Positions 26,135 through 34,632 of a stretch of DNA of 37,517 nucleotides are shown here, one piece after another. The position numbers were made by a program, and so were the translations under genes. The notes below the pieces were generated by a model. The model was not told where the DNA came from, searched no databases, and worked only from the letters and a program-made list of their open reading frames with translations. Where the stretch lies: assembly GCA_021776685.1 (NCBI GenBank), contig JAJFFJ010000101.1, positions 1 to 37,517 of the forward strand, given 5' to 3'. Source of the DNA: Alphaproteobacteria bacterium. GTDB taxonomy: Bacteria > Pseudomonadota > Alphaproteobacteria > Bin65. Each line of letters starts with the position of its first letter. Position 1 is the stretch's first letter.

Positions 26135-26169
26135 TGTATTTTCCCCGAATTTCCCGGCCTTTTTTCGGA

Positions 26170-26198
26170 TTGACTGGCACCCAACCCCACCATGAACT
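26170..26198 (+). promoter_or_regulatory. Possible promoter of regulator 2
   Basis: TTGACT at 26170-26175 matches the -35 consensus at five of six positions; 17 bp on, TGAACT is only a weak -10. The position, 32-60 bp before the start codon and 36 bp downstream of the direct repeats, is suitable, but the -10 is poor. Confidence 0.3.
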
Positions 26199-26229
26199 AG
26201 GGTTTCGGCGCTGAAGGGGTGAGGCCCGA

Positions 26230-27792
26230 ATGATCTATCGCTTCGACGAGTTCGAGCTCGATTTGGATAAATTTGAACTACGCCGCGCCGGGCAACCGCG
26301 CCACGTGGAGCCGATGGTCTTTGACCTGATCTGCTTTCTGTCCCGCAGCGTCGGCCGTGTGGTCAGCCGCGACGAAATCATCGACGGCGTCTGGGATGGG
26401 CGCATCGTCTCTGACGCAACCATCTCCAGCTGCATCAAGTCCGCCCGCAGGGCGCTGGACGACAGTGGCGACAACCAGACCTACATCCGCACCGTCCGGG
26501 GGCGTGGGTTCCAGTTTGTTGCGGATGTGGAAGGCGGGAATGCAGGCACTCTAGAAAAAGAGCCGATTGCTGCGCGGGAAAAGGCGCCTGCGTCGATCTC
26601 AGCACCGGTCGTTTCAAGCGGCACCAGCCTGGCATTGCTGCCCTTCGATGTGTTTTCGGGAGACACCAGCCTTCAGTATTTTGCCGACGGTCTGGTCGAA
26701 GACCTGACAACCATCCTCGCGCGGGTCCCGGCGCTGACGGTGATCTCCCGGTCGTCGAGTTTCAGTTACAAGGGCAAGAGCCCCAGCGTCGCCCAGGTCC
26801 GCGATGATCTGGGCGTCAGTCACCTGATTGAGGGCAGCGTCCGGCAACTGGGCGACATGGCGCGCATCAACGTGCAATTGATCGATACGGCGGACGGCGG
26901 CCATGTGTGGGCCGAGCGGTTCGACCGGCCCTTTGATGAGCTGATGAAGGTACAGGATGACATCATCCAGTCGATCAGCCGTGTGCTGGAGCCGCAACTG
27001 GTCAGGGTTTCCTATATTCGCGGTCAGTATCTGCAGCCGGAAGAGGATGCCGCGGCGGCCTTCAATCAGGCGAATGGCCTGCTGGCCATCAAGGGCTGGC
27101 ACCCGGCGAGCTTTACCGAAGCGGCGCGCTTGCTCGAAAAATGCGTCGATATCCAACCCGACTTTGCGCGGGCGCACGCGTTCTTGTCTCTGATATTGGG
27201 TCTGGGCCAGCGGATCGGCTTTCTCTACGACCGTGACGCGGCGATAGAGGAAAGCCTGGCGGCGGCCGAACGGGCGCTCGCGCTTGACGATGTGGATTCG
27301 ACGGTCCTGGGCTTCACCGGATGCGCCTTGGCGGACATCGGCCAGGCTCAGCGCGGCATTCCTTTGCTGGAAAAGGCGCTGGAGCAGGATCCCTCCAATG
27401 CCCAGGCGTGGGCGGCCCTGGGCGCGGCCAAGCTGGCGGACAGGCGGCCGGAGGAAGCGGCGCACGACCTGCGCGAGGGCATCCGCCTGAGCCCGCTCGA
27501 CAACCGGCTGGCAATCTGGATGAATTTTCTCGCCACGGCGCTGCTCTACGGTGGCGATACCGACGGCGCGGTGGAGGAAATTTTGAAGGCCTGCCGTCAG
27601 GACACCCGGAATTTCATGCCGCGGGTGACCAAAGCGGCAATCCTGCTGTCCGCCAAACGTGCAGATGAAGCGAAAGCCGCGATGGCAGAGGCCTACAGCA
27701 TTCGCCCGGAACTGAGCGAAATTGAGATTGCCGCCATCGTCGGCAAAAAGACCTGCAAAATCATGGGAAAGTTAGGCCTTCTGGCGGCCTAG
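26230..27792 (+). CDS. Winged-helix / TolB-like / TPR regulator, copy 2
   Basis: A 520-residue paralogue of the regulator at 22934, with the same domain order. An OmpR-type winged helix occupies 1-100 (VFDLICFLSRSVGRVVSRDE, YIRTVRGRGFQFVADV), a linker 101-130, the TolB-like domain 131-260 (LALLPFDVFSGDTSLQYFAD, LIEGSVRQLGDMARINVQLI), and TPR units follow, such as AQAWAALGAAKLADRRPEEA. No transmembrane helix is visible. It is divergent from the acyl-CoA dehydrogenase-like gene, and an 11-bp direct repeat lies between them, so autoregulation and control of that gene are plausible. Its last 21 bp overlap the convergent membrane-protein gene. Confidence 0.9.
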   Translation: MIYRFDEFELDLDKFELRRAGQPRHVEPMVFDLICFLSRSVGRVVSRDEIIDGVWDGRIVSDATISSCIKSARRALDDSGDNQTYIRTVRGRGFQFVADVEGGNAGTLEKEPIAAREKAPASISAPVVSSGTSLALLPFDVFSGDTSLQYFADGLVEDLTTILARVPALTVISRSSSFSYKGKSPSVAQVRDDLGVSHLIEGSVRQLGDMARINVQLIDTADGGHVWAERFDRPFDELMKVQDDIIQSISRVLEPQLVRVSYIRGQYLQPEEDAAAAFNQANGLLAIKGWHPASFTEAARLLEKCVDIQPDFARAHAFLSLILGLGQRIGFLYDRDAAIEESLAAAERALALDDVDSTVLGFTGCALADIGQAQRGIPLLEKALEQDPSNAQAWAALGAAKLADRRPEEAAHDLREGIRLSPLDNRLAIWMNFLATALLYGGDTDGAVEEILKACRQDTRNFMPRVTKAAILLSAKRADEAKAAMAEAYSIRPELSEIEIAAIVGKKTCKIMGKLGLLAA

Positions 27793-28035
27793 GCGTCCAT
27801 GCCAGGCTTTGGCAATGCCATAGGCCGAGAGCGCCAGCCAGACGGCCTCCATGAGAAAGGCCGGGAAATTGAATTCGACCACAAGGGATACAAGAATCAG
27901 CGTGGCGCCCAGGGCGTTAATCGCGGAATAGAACAGGCTTTCGGCCCGCATCAGGCTGAATTGCAGCCCACCATAGGCAATCACGATCAACAATACGCCG
28001 ACCGTGCCGACGGCGTCGTGCCAGGCGATTTCCAT
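27772..28035 (-). CDS. CBU_0592-type small membrane protein
   Basis: An 87-residue protein with three hydrophobic segments: VGTVGVLLIVIAYGGLQF, SAINALGATLILVSLVVEF and a last one around FLMEAVWLALSAYGIAKAW. This matches the CBU_0592 family of small inner-membrane proteins of unknown function. An AAGGAT ribosome site lies 6 bp before the ATG. Its 3' end overlaps regulator 2 by 21 bp tail to tail. The dioxygenase gene upstream on the same strand ends 31 bp before it, so the two could share a transcript. Confidence 0.82.
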   Translation of the reverse strand: MEIAWHDAVGTVGVLLIVIAYGGLQFSLMRAESLFYSAINALGATLILVSLVVEFNFPAFLMEAVWLALSAYGIAKAWHGRLGRQKA

Positions 28036-28065
28036 ATCTAAATCCTTGATTGAGGCGATGCCGCC

Positions 28066-28899
28066 TCAGGCGGCGTTCTGCTCCCAGATAACCGGGAACA
28101 GTTTGTCATCGGCTGGATAGGCGCCGATGGCGCAGTCTGGCTCCACCGGCAGTTTCACCGTAAAGGGCCGCGGATCATACTGCACATCTTCGCCGAAGAA
28201 CCGGATCGACAGGCCGACCCGGCGCTGGGTCGCAGACCTGTTCGGTCCCGCGCCATGGACGGCCAGCGGGTGGTGACAGATACAGTCGCCGGGTGCGAGA
28301 TCCCAGTCCAGGAACGTGAGATCGGGGTCATCCGTGCGTTCCGAGAAATTGGGGCAGGGCTCCAGGTTCGGGTCGTCGTAAGCAGGGTCTTCGTCTGGTG
28401 TGACAGGGCGGTAGAACTTGCCCCATTTATGGGAGCCTTTGAGATATTGCAGGCCACTGGATTCCGTGGTCACCGGTGTCAGTGCAACCCAGATAGAGAC
28501 CAGATGCTCGCCCAGGAACGGCCAGAAAGGCAGGTCGTGATGCCACTGGGTCGGCGCGACCGTATTCGGCTCTTTGATGAACAGCTGGTCGTACCAGAAT
28601 CGCGCCTTGTCGCAGCGCATCAGGGTGGCGCCGATTTCTGCGGCGGGTGACTGGTCGCGAAAGGCCTGAAATTCTGGGTCATACCCGGACATGAAAACCG
28701 TGGAATAGAACTTGCCGGTCTCATCCGGCCGGTCGACAACACGGGCGCGCCCGGCGCCGCTTTCCATATGAGCGATCGACGCATCGTGCATGCGTTGCAC
28801 CCAGGCCTTGTCGAACAGGCCCCGCAGACAGACAACGCCGTCCTCCTCATAGGTGCGAATTTCGTCTTCGGTGATCGGGCGCAGCGGGTGGTCATTCAT
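28066..28899 (-). CDS. Phytanoyl-CoA dioxygenase-family Fe(II)/2-oxoglutarate oxygenase
   Basis: A 277-residue member of the PhyH family, non-haem iron oxygenases that hydroxylate small substrates using 2-oxoglutarate. The iron ligands are His120 and Asp122 in QWHHDLPFW and, distally, His215 in PLAVHGAGPNRS; a basic residue in RRVGLSIRF probably binds 2-oxoglutarate. The early motif YEEDGVVCLRGLF is typical of the family. A GGAGGAG ribosome site precedes the ATG. It is divergent from the hydrolase at 29026 (126-bp gap). The substrate cannot be told; characterised relatives act on fatty acyl-CoA, ectoine or other small molecules. Confidence 0.9.
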   Translation of the reverse strand: MNDHPLRPITEDEIRTYEEDGVVCLRGLFDKAWVQRMHDASIAHMESGAGRARVVDRPDETGKFYSTVFMSGYDPEFQAFRDQSPAAEIGATLMRCDKARFWYDQLFIKEPNTVAPTQWHHDLPFWPFLGEHLVSIWVALTPVTTESSGLQYLKGSHKWGKFYRPVTPDEDPAYDDPNLEPCPNFSERTDDPDLTFLDWDLAPGDCICHHPLAVHGAGPNRSATQRRVGLSIRFFGEDVQYDPRPFTVKLPVEPDCAIGAYPADDKLFPVIWEQNAA

Positions 28900-29025
28900 G
28901 GCTGTCGGCTCCTCCAGTCGGGAATGATCGTCGTTTCGGCGGTTTCGGTCAATCTGTGCGGCCCTTTAAGTGGCCCGCTCCGGTGCCCATGTGAGGGCAG
29001 GGACGGGAACATCTCCAACTAGCCC

Positions 29026-30447
29026 ATGACAACACGCTTCGACTCAACCTTCAGTTCGCCCCCGGCGTCTGCTTCACGAACCCGACTTCGGGAGCGCCGC
29101 TGGCGCATACCCAATCCCCTCGCCATGCTATTGGGCAGCCGCATCATTGATGCACCTGTGACGCGCCTTGTGACCGGCCTGTTTTTCCCCTTGTCGCGTC
29201 TTCGGGCGGCTGCGGAAATTAGTGGTCGCGATGTGGCAGCCTTCGCGGCGGCTGTTCCCCTGGCGCGCTGCCCACAGGGTCTAAAGCGTCATTTGCGCCG
29301 GGTCCTGCCAAAGATCGATGCCGTCCGCCAATCCAGTGAAGATGCAGAGACCGCATGGCGGGCAGCCTTCTTTGCGCCGACAGCGCCGCCAGAGCATGAA
29401 CTCCTGGATATTGAGAAAGCCCGGGTCAAAGCCGCACGGGCCTATGGTCTGCAGCGCTTCCGGTTGTTCTGGACGTTGATCCGGGGCGGGGCGCCTAAGC
29501 TACGGAGTCAGGTTCCGAGTGCCTCGCGGTTGGGGGATGCTTATGGCGCGTATCTGGATGACCCTGGCGCGGCCTTTGCCGTTCCGGACGTTTTGCCAAG
29601 GGTCGACTGCTCCCACGAGATACCGGGACGTGCCGGGCGGGACTACTGGATCCGGTTTGCCACGCCATCTACCCGCCTGGGCGACACTGTATGGGCGAGG
29701 GTCCGGGAACCGGAAGGTGTGGCCGAGCCGGCGACCCTTATATTCGTCGGCGGTGTGGCGTCAGAATTCGACCAGATCGACCTTCCACCAAAGCGGCTTC
29801 TGGACCTGGTGCGGCAGGGCATTCGGGTCATCGAAGTGGAGGCGCCGTTTCATGGCAGGCGCCGGCGGCCGGGCGAATTCAGCGGTGAGCCCTATTTTGC
29901 GGCAGCACCCCTGGGCAGTATCGACCTGCTCACCGGCATGGCGCGTGAATTGGGCGTAATCGCCAATTGGGCGCGTCAGCGGGGATCCGGGCCGGTTTGC
30001 TTCGGTGGCGTCAGTATGGGGGCCTTTGTCAGCCAGTTGGCTGGCGTCCATGCCGCGCGGTGGCCGGCGGCGTGCCGCCCGGATGCCTTGTTTCTGGGGG
30101 TTACCGTTGACCAGGTCCACCGGCTGGCTTTTGAAAGCCTGCTTGCCCACCAAACCGGGTTGGCGGAAACCCTCAAAGCTTCCGGCATCGATATTGACGA
30201 CGCCCAGCAGTGGCGCGGATTCACGGATCCTGGAGGACCACCAGTAATGCCCGGCGAAAATATCATCGCCATCCTGGGCAGGCGCGACCGCATCACGCCG
30301 TTCGCCTATGGCCAGGCCCAGATGCAGCGCTGGGCTGTACCGCCGGAAAACCTGTTTGTCCGAAATGGCGGGCACTTTTCAACACCCATCGGCATGCTGA
30401 ACGACGGCAAGGCGCTGCACCGCCTCGTGGACTTGCTGGCGGCCTGA
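29026..30447 (+). CDS. ABHD18-like alpha/beta hydrolase
   Basis: A 473-residue protein whose C-terminal half is an alpha/beta hydrolase: [11 protein letters not shown] before the oxyanion region, [14 protein letters not shown], and the nucleophile elbow GGVSMGAF with Ser330. [11 protein letters not shown] supplies the acid and NGGHFSTP the histidine. The EAPFHGRRR motif resembles the ABHD18-like group. The N-terminal ~190 residues are helical and basic and I do not recognise them. There is no signal peptide. It ends 14 bp before mnmA, so the two may be co-transcribed, although no functional link is obvious. Confidence 0.78.
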   Translation: MTTRFDSTFSSPPASASRTRLRERRWRIPNPLAMLLGSRIIDAPVTRLVTGLFFPLSRLRAAAEISGRDVAAFAAAVPLARCPQGLKRHLRRVLPKIDAVRQSSEDAETAWRAAFFAPTAPPEHELLDIEKARVKAARAYGLQRFRLFWTLIRGGAPKLRSQVPSASRLGDAYGAYLDDPGAAFAVPDVLPRVDCSHEIPGRAGRDYWIRFATPSTRLGDTVWARVREPEGVAEPATLIFVGGVASEFDQIDLPPKRLLDLVRQGIRVIEVEAPFHGRRRRPGEFSGEPYFAAAPLGSIDLLTGMARELGVIANWARQRGSGPVCFGGVSMGAFVSQLAGVHAARWPAACRPDALFLGVTVDQVHRLAFESLLAHQTGLAETLKASGIDIDDAQQWRGFTDPGGPPVMPGENIIAILGRRDRITPFAYGQAQMQRWAVPPENLFVRNGGHFSTPIGMLNDGKALHRLVDLLAA

Positions 30448-30461
30448 ATTATATTGGATGC

Positions 30462-31586
30462 ATGATCGATCTGGAAACAAGCAAACCGCGGGCAGAGTCC
30501 CGCGTGGTGGTGGCAATGAGCGGCGGGGTGGACAGCTCCGTCACCGCAGCGCTGTGCGCTGAAGCCGGCTATGACGTGGTCGGCATCACGCTCCAGCTCT
30601 ACGACCATGGCGCCGCTGTGGGACGCAAGGGCGCCTGTTGCGCCGGACAGGACATCCATGACGCCCGCCAGGTGGCCGATGCACTGGGCATCCCCCACTA
30701 TGTGCTCGACTATGAAAGCCGCTTTCGCGAATCGGTGATGGATGACTTCGCGGACAGCTATCTGCGGGGAGAGACGCCGATCCCCTGCGTCCGCTGCAAC
30801 CAGACGGTCAAGTTCCGCGACCTGCTGGCGACCGCGAAAGATCTGGGCGCGGATGCGCTGGCCACCGGCCATTATGTACAGCGGGTCGCAGGCGCCGCGG
30901 GGGCGGAGCTGCACCGGGCCGTGGACAAGGCCAAGGACCAGAGCTATTTCCTGTTCGCCACCACGGCGGCGCAACTGGACTTTTTACGCTTTCCCCTGGG
31001 TGGCATGGCCAAGGCCGAGACCCGTGCCCATGCGGCGCGCTTCGCCCTGCCGGTGGCGGAGAAACCCGAGAGCCAGGACATCTGCTTTGTGCCTGATGGC
31101 GACTATGCCCGGGTGGTGGAAAAGCTGCGTCCCGGCGCAATTGACCCCGGAGAGGTGGTGGACCTGGATGGCCAGGTGCTGGGGCACCATGACGGCGTCA
31201 TCAATTTCACCGTTGGCCAGCGGCGCGGCCTGGGCGTTGCGGGTGGCGCAGAGCCCCTCTATGTCATTCGGATTGATCCGGCGGACAAGCGGGTGGTGGT
31301 CGGCCCCCGTGCAGCACTCGGCCAGCGCGACCTGAGTGTGGGCGGGATCAACTGGCTCGGCGCGGCGCCGGCGGCCGACGGCCAACCGGTGCAGGTCAGA
31401 ATCCGGTCGACCGCACCGCCGGTGGCGGCAACCTTGCATCCCCTCGGCGGCGACCGGGCAGCCGTCCGTTTGGAAGAACCGGCGGAGGGCGTATCGCCGG
31501 GGCAGGCCGCCGTGATCTATGACGGCAGCCGGGTACTCGGGGGTGGCTGGATCGAACGGCCGGACAACCTGGAGGCAGCGGCATGA
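30462..31586 (+). CDS. mnmA: tRNA 2-thiouridylase
   Basis: MnmA adds sulfur to U34 of Lys, Glu and Gln tRNAs. The 374-residue enzyme has the PP-loop SGGVDSS at 20-26, the catalytic Cys112 in [10 protein letters not shown] and the second catalytic Cys208 in [14 protein letters not shown] and [13 protein letters not shown] are further hallmarks. I start at ATG 30462; the same frame is open 84 codons upstream inside the hydrolase gene, which is not part of the family. Its sulfur would come from a cysteine desulfurase such as the IscS at 6585. The stop overlaps the next start as ATGA. Confidence 0.96.
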   Translation: MIDLETSKPRAESRVVVAMSGGVDSSVTAALCAEAGYDVVGITLQLYDHGAAVGRKGACCAGQDIHDARQVADALGIPHYVLDYESRFRESVMDDFADSYLRGETPIPCVRCNQTVKFRDLLATAKDLGADALATGHYVQRVAGAAGAELHRAVDKAKDQSYFLFATTAAQLDFLRFPLGGMAKAETRAHAARFALPVAEKPESQDICFVPDGDYARVVEKLRPGAIDPGEVVDLDGQVLGHHDGVINFTVGQRRGLGVAGGAEPLYVIRIDPADKRVVVGPRAALGQRDLSVGGINWLGAAPAADGQPVQVRIRSTAPPVAATLHPLGGDRAAVRLEEPAEGVSPGQAAVIYDGSRVLGGGWIERPDNLEAAA

Positions 31587-32119
31587 AGCGGATCGCAATG
31601 ATGGTTGGCGCAATGGCGATGCTCGCTTCGCCGCCGGCACAGGCCCAGCCGGTGAGTGTCTACACGAAGATCGACGAAAAGAACTGCAAGACCATACGGC
31701 GCGCCAAAGACGGCGACGGCGAATGGACGATTTCCCGGTGCAAGGGGCGGAATGGCTGGCAGGTTTTCCTCGACTATGACGACGCACGGGAAGCGCTCAG
31801 GCTGATGCGGGGCACCCAGGAATATCGGCTGCCGCATGGGATCGGCACGTTCAATTCTCTGGGGTCAACTATCGAGTGGCGTGCACCGGCGAGAGGTGCA
31901 CCTGCCAGCGTGCTGATTTTCCGTGTGCGCTGGAAGGACCTGCATACCAAGAAGCCCGGCGCGCGGCTCGTGGTGGTTCGGCTGGGGGCGGAAGGCGCCT
32001 GCGTTATCGGCACCGTGGATGCCCATATGACGGCTATAAATCTGCGTGCCCGACGGATGGCCGACCGCTACGCCGGCAAATTTCGCTGCGGTCGGGACAA
32101 GCCGATCAAGGTGCGCTAG
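31583..32119 (+). CDS. Uncharacterised secreted protein coupled to mnmA
   Basis: A 178-residue protein I do not recognise. It has a signal peptide ([20 protein letters not shown], cleavage before QPVS). The mature part is basic, with four cysteines (in [24 protein letters not shown] and KFRCGRDK), probably forming two disulfides in the periplasm. Its ATG overlaps the mnmA stop in an ATGA, indicating translational coupling, which is odd for an exported protein behind a tRNA-modifying enzyme. A short secreted tail-gene after mnmA may simply reflect shared transcription. It is followed by 239 bp without a gene up to the tRNA. Confidence 0.75.
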   Translation: MKRIAMMVGAMAMLASPPAQAQPVSVYTKIDEKNCKTIRRAKDGDGEWTISRCKGRNGWQVFLDYDDAREALRLMRGTQEYRLPHGIGTFNSLGSTIEWRAPARGAPASVLIFRVRWKDLHTKKPGARLVVVRLGAEGACVIGTVDAHMTAINLRARRMADRYAGKFRCGRDKPIKVR

Positions 32120-32233
32120 GCCGGCGGTCCGCACGGCCTGTTTTGAGCGAAGCCGGTGTGCCACCCGCGGCCAGCGATCGAACACCCATCAATCAGTGTT
32201 GCAGACCAGCCGACGCCTGTGACCGTCCGGCCC

Positions 32234-32262
32234 TTGCGTTCTCGGCAACTTGCGTCTATATC
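32234..32262 (+). promoter_or_regulatory. Possible promoter for tRNA-Met
   Basis: TTGCGT at 32234-32239 and TATATC at 32257-32262 are separated by 17 bp and lie ~97 bp before the tRNA. The match to sigma-70 boxes is moderate. No other feature is visible in 32120-32358. Confidence 0.35.
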
Positions 32263-32358
32263 GCCGCGTTCCTATCTGTTGGATGCAGGCAGGACGCTGG
32301 CGCAAAGCATTCTCCCGGGGTCTCCCCCAAGCATGCCAAAGCGCCCGGAAGACCCTGT

Positions 32359-32435
32359 GGCGGGGTAGCTCAGTTGGTTAGAGCAGCGGAATCATAATCC
32401 GCGTGTCGGGGGTTCAAGTCCCTCTCCCGCTACCA
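32359..32435 (+). tRNA. tRNA-Met (anticodon CAT), elongator type
   Basis: A 77-base cloverleaf folds cleanly: acceptor GGCGGGG with TCCCGCT (G-U at both ends), D arm GCTC/GAGC, anticodon stem GCGGA/TCCGC with loop ATCATAA giving CAT, and T arm GGGGG/CCCTC around TTCAAGT, with CCA encoded. The standard first base pair and D loop fit an elongator rather than an initiator. A CAT tRNA could in principle be the lysidine-modified Ile type, but the body resembles alphaproteobacterial elongator Met as I recall it. Confidence 0.93.
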
Positions 32436-32440
32436 ATTCA

Positions 32441-32475
32441 GAAGCCCTGCGGCACCACCTGCCGCGGGGCTTTTT
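32441..32475 (+). terminator. Intrinsic terminator after tRNA-Met
   Basis: GCCCTGCGGCA pairs with TGCCGCGGGGC (one T-G pair) around a CCACC loop and is followed by TTTTT. It starts 6 bp after the tRNA CCA end, so it ends that transcript and insulates the cyclase gene downstream. Confidence 0.92.
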
Positions 32476-32573
32476 GATTCCGCCGGGCTAACCGATATTG
32501 TCAGCTGGATAAAGGGAGGCGGACGGAAATTGAGCAGGTCACCCAGGTGTCAGCGATTGACCGAAAGCCCCCG

Positions 32574-32603
32574 TTGGCGAGTTCGGCACTCTCACGCTAT
32601 GGT
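32574..32603 (+). promoter_or_regulatory. Possible promoter of the adenylate cyclase gene
   Basis: TTGGCG at 32574-32579 and TATGGT at 32598-32603 (18-bp spacer, four of six consensus bases each) lie 33-62 bp before the GTG start. It is a moderate match only. Confidence 0.33.
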
Positions 32604-32635
32604 CCCCGGATACTAGGCCGAGTGGGGGAGGCCAC

Positions 32636-34423
32636 GTGGAAACGGAAAGAGTCACGCGCAGACTTGCCGCAATCTTTGCTGCGGATATGGTTGGCTATTC
32701 ACGCCTCATGGCCGCCGACGAGGAAGGCACCATAGCGCGCCAAAAAACCCATCGCAGGGAACTGATCGATCCCAAAATCGCCGAACACGGTGGGCGTATC
32801 GTCAAACTTATGGGGGACGGTATGCTGGTCGAATTTGCGTCTGTCGTCGATGCCGTCCGTTGTGGAGTCGAGGTTCAGCAGGCGATGGCTAAGCGCGAAG
32901 AAACGGTGGCTGAAGAGCAACGAATCCGATACCGGATCGGCATCAATCTCGGGGACATCGTGATCGACGGAGACGATATTCTGGGTGACGGCGTTAATGT
33001 TGCGGCGCGTCTGGAGGCTTTGGCTGATCAAGGTGGCATCGCAATTTCACGCGCGGCCAGGGATCAGGTTCGCGACAAGCTTGATTTTCCACTTGAGGAT
33101 ATGGGCGAGCACCAAGTCAAAAACATTGACCGTCCGGTGCATGTTTTCCGCGTAGGCCTTGAGGGGAAAATGGACAGCCCAAAGGCGGTTGCCGAAGGCC
33201 CGGCAGCCAAAGATGCGATCCCCGTGCCGGCGGACCGGCCGGCCATCGCTGTCTTGGCGTTTGAGAATATGAGCGGCGATCCCGAGCAGGAATATTTCGC
33301 CGACGGGATTGCTGAGGACATCATCACCGCCCTGTCGAAGTTTCGCGAGTTCATCGTTATCGCCCGGAATTCAAGCTTCACCTACAAGGGCAGTGCGGTC
33401 GACATCAAACGGGTCGCTGAAGAACTCGGTGTCCGCTATGTGCTGGAGGGCAGCGTGCGGAAGGCCGGCGGGCGCGTGCGCATCACGGGCCAGCTTATCG
33501 ATGCCCGGAACGGCGCGCATATCTGGGCGGAACGCTACGACCGCGGCCTTGACGACATTTTTGCGGTTCAGGACGAAATCACCCAAAGCATCGTCGGTGC
33601 GATTGCCCCGGGGATCGTGTCGGCCGAGATTCAGACCGCCCAACGCAAGGATGCCGGTCAGCTTGGCGCATGGGATTGCGTGATGCGCGCGCACGCCCTC
33701 ACCATGCAGTTTGCGCAGGAATATGTCGCCGAGGCCGGGCGTCTATTGGCTCAGGCGATTGAACTCGATCCGGAGAATGTCACCGCGCTCAGCGAGCTTG
33801 CGTTCATCCAGCATCTGGAAGGGGTCTGGGGCTGGAGCGATTCGCCAATGGACTCGATGGTGCGACTGGAGGAATTGGCACGAAAGGCGGTCGCGATAGA
33901 TGATCGCGATGCCTCCGCCCATGTCGCGCTCGCGATCGCCGAAGTCTTCACTGGCCAGCATGACAAAGCGCAGCACCGGTTGGAACGTGCCATCCACCTC
34001 AATCCCAGCCTCGCATGGGCGCACGGCTATCTCGGTGTGGTCCACTCATTTTCGGCGGAACCGGAGGCAGCCGATTCCTGCATGGAGACCACCATTCGGC
34101 TTAGTCCTCACGACCCCTTGCTGGTAATTTGGTATGCAGCGCCGGCTTGGGGCGCTTTGTGCACTGAGCGCTTCGAAGATGCGGTCGCACATGCGAAAAA
34201 AGCGGTGTCCCATAATCCCGATTTCCCCGACACGTTTATCATTTTGGCGTCGGCCTGCGGACATACCGGGCGGATTGACGAAGCGAAGGCGGCGCTTGAG
34301 CAATTCCAGCAACACCTGCCGGGCCTGACGGTAAATGATCCCAGGTTGATTCGGCCTTTCAAACGGCCGGAGGACCAGGAACGGTTCCTCGACGGCCTTC
34401 GCAAAGCGGGTTTGCCTGAATAA
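32636..34423 (+). CDS. Class III adenylate cyclase / TolB-like / TPR protein
   Basis: A 595-residue cytoplasmic protein. Residues 7-175 are a class III cyclase homology domain with all six canonical residues by alignment: metal Asp17 and Asp61, purine Lys57 and Asp114 (ATP type), and Asn121 and Arg125 for the transition state. It should therefore make cAMP. A TolB-like domain follows at about 200-330 (IAVLAFENMSGDPEQEYFAD, VLEGSVRKAGGRVRITGQLI), and TPRs run to the end, which closes GLRKAGLPE. The start is GTG 32636 with a GGGGAGG ribosome site. The rear two-thirds parallel the regulators at 22934 and 26230. The family is abundant in Rhizobiales; the stimulus is unknown. Confidence 0.93.
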   Translation: METERVTRRLAAIFAADMVGYSRLMAADEEGTIARQKTHRRELIDPKIAEHGGRIVKLMGDGMLVEFASVVDAVRCGVEVQQAMAKREETVAEEQRIRYRIGINLGDIVIDGDDILGDGVNVAARLEALADQGGIAISRAARDQVRDKLDFPLEDMGEHQVKNIDRPVHVFRVGLEGKMDSPKAVAEGPAAKDAIPVPADRPAIAVLAFENMSGDPEQEYFADGIAEDIITALSKFREFIVIARNSSFTYKGSAVDIKRVAEELGVRYVLEGSVRKAGGRVRITGQLIDARNGAHIWAERYDRGLDDIFAVQDEITQSIVGAIAPGIVSAEIQTAQRKDAGQLGAWDCVMRAHALTMQFAQEYVAEAGRLLAQAIELDPENVTALSELAFIQHLEGVWGWSDSPMDSMVRLEELARKAVAIDDRDASAHVALAIAEVFTGQHDKAQHRLERAIHLNPSLAWAHGYLGVVHSFSAEPEAADSCMETTIRLSPHDPLLVIWYAAPAWGALCTERFEDAVAHAKKAVSHNPDFPDTFIILASACGHTGRIDEAKAALEQFQQHLPGLTVNDPRLIRPFKRPEDQERFLDGLRKAGLPE

Positions 34424-34522
34424 TCACGGATTATCGTCAATTGTCCGCTTCTGTCTTCTAGTCAGCATCGAGCGCCATTCTTGCGTCCTCGGGTACTCAC
34501 CTGTATCAGCCGCCCAAGCCAA

Positions 34523-34564
34523 TTGACGACCGTCAAGGCGCACGGGGGCGGAAAGCCGCAAAAT
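34523..34564 (+). promoter_or_regulatory. FNR/FixK/Dnr-type box with -10 element before the hemerythrin gene
   Basis: TTGACGACCGTCAA at 34523-34536 is a perfect 14-bp palindrome matching the FNR-superfamily pattern TTGA-N6-TCAA. CAAAAT at 34559-34564 matches four of six bases of a -10 box. If transcription began at 34571, the box would be centred at -41.5, the class II activator position. The hemerythrin ATG is 62 bp further on. Confidence 0.55.
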
Positions 34565-34632
34565 GAGCCGTAGCATCCGCTATCTGCTGCGCCCCTGATG
34601 GTTTGGCGCAGCCGGCGGGGCGAGGAGATGCA

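Noticed and set aside
22934-27792. CadC-type membrane-bound acid sensors
   Set aside because: The winged helix is CadC-like, but neither protein has a transmembrane helix after it and both continue into TolB-like and TPR domains.
32359-32435. Integration site at the tRNA-Met 3' end
   Set aside because: No direct repeat of the tRNA end and no integrase is visible downstream; the tRNA is followed directly by its own terminator.
34420-34434. ATAATC-ACG-GATTAT hairpin at the cyclase stop codon
   Set aside because: It is a short AT-rich stem without a T run. It could be a chance palindrome, so it is not listed as a terminator.
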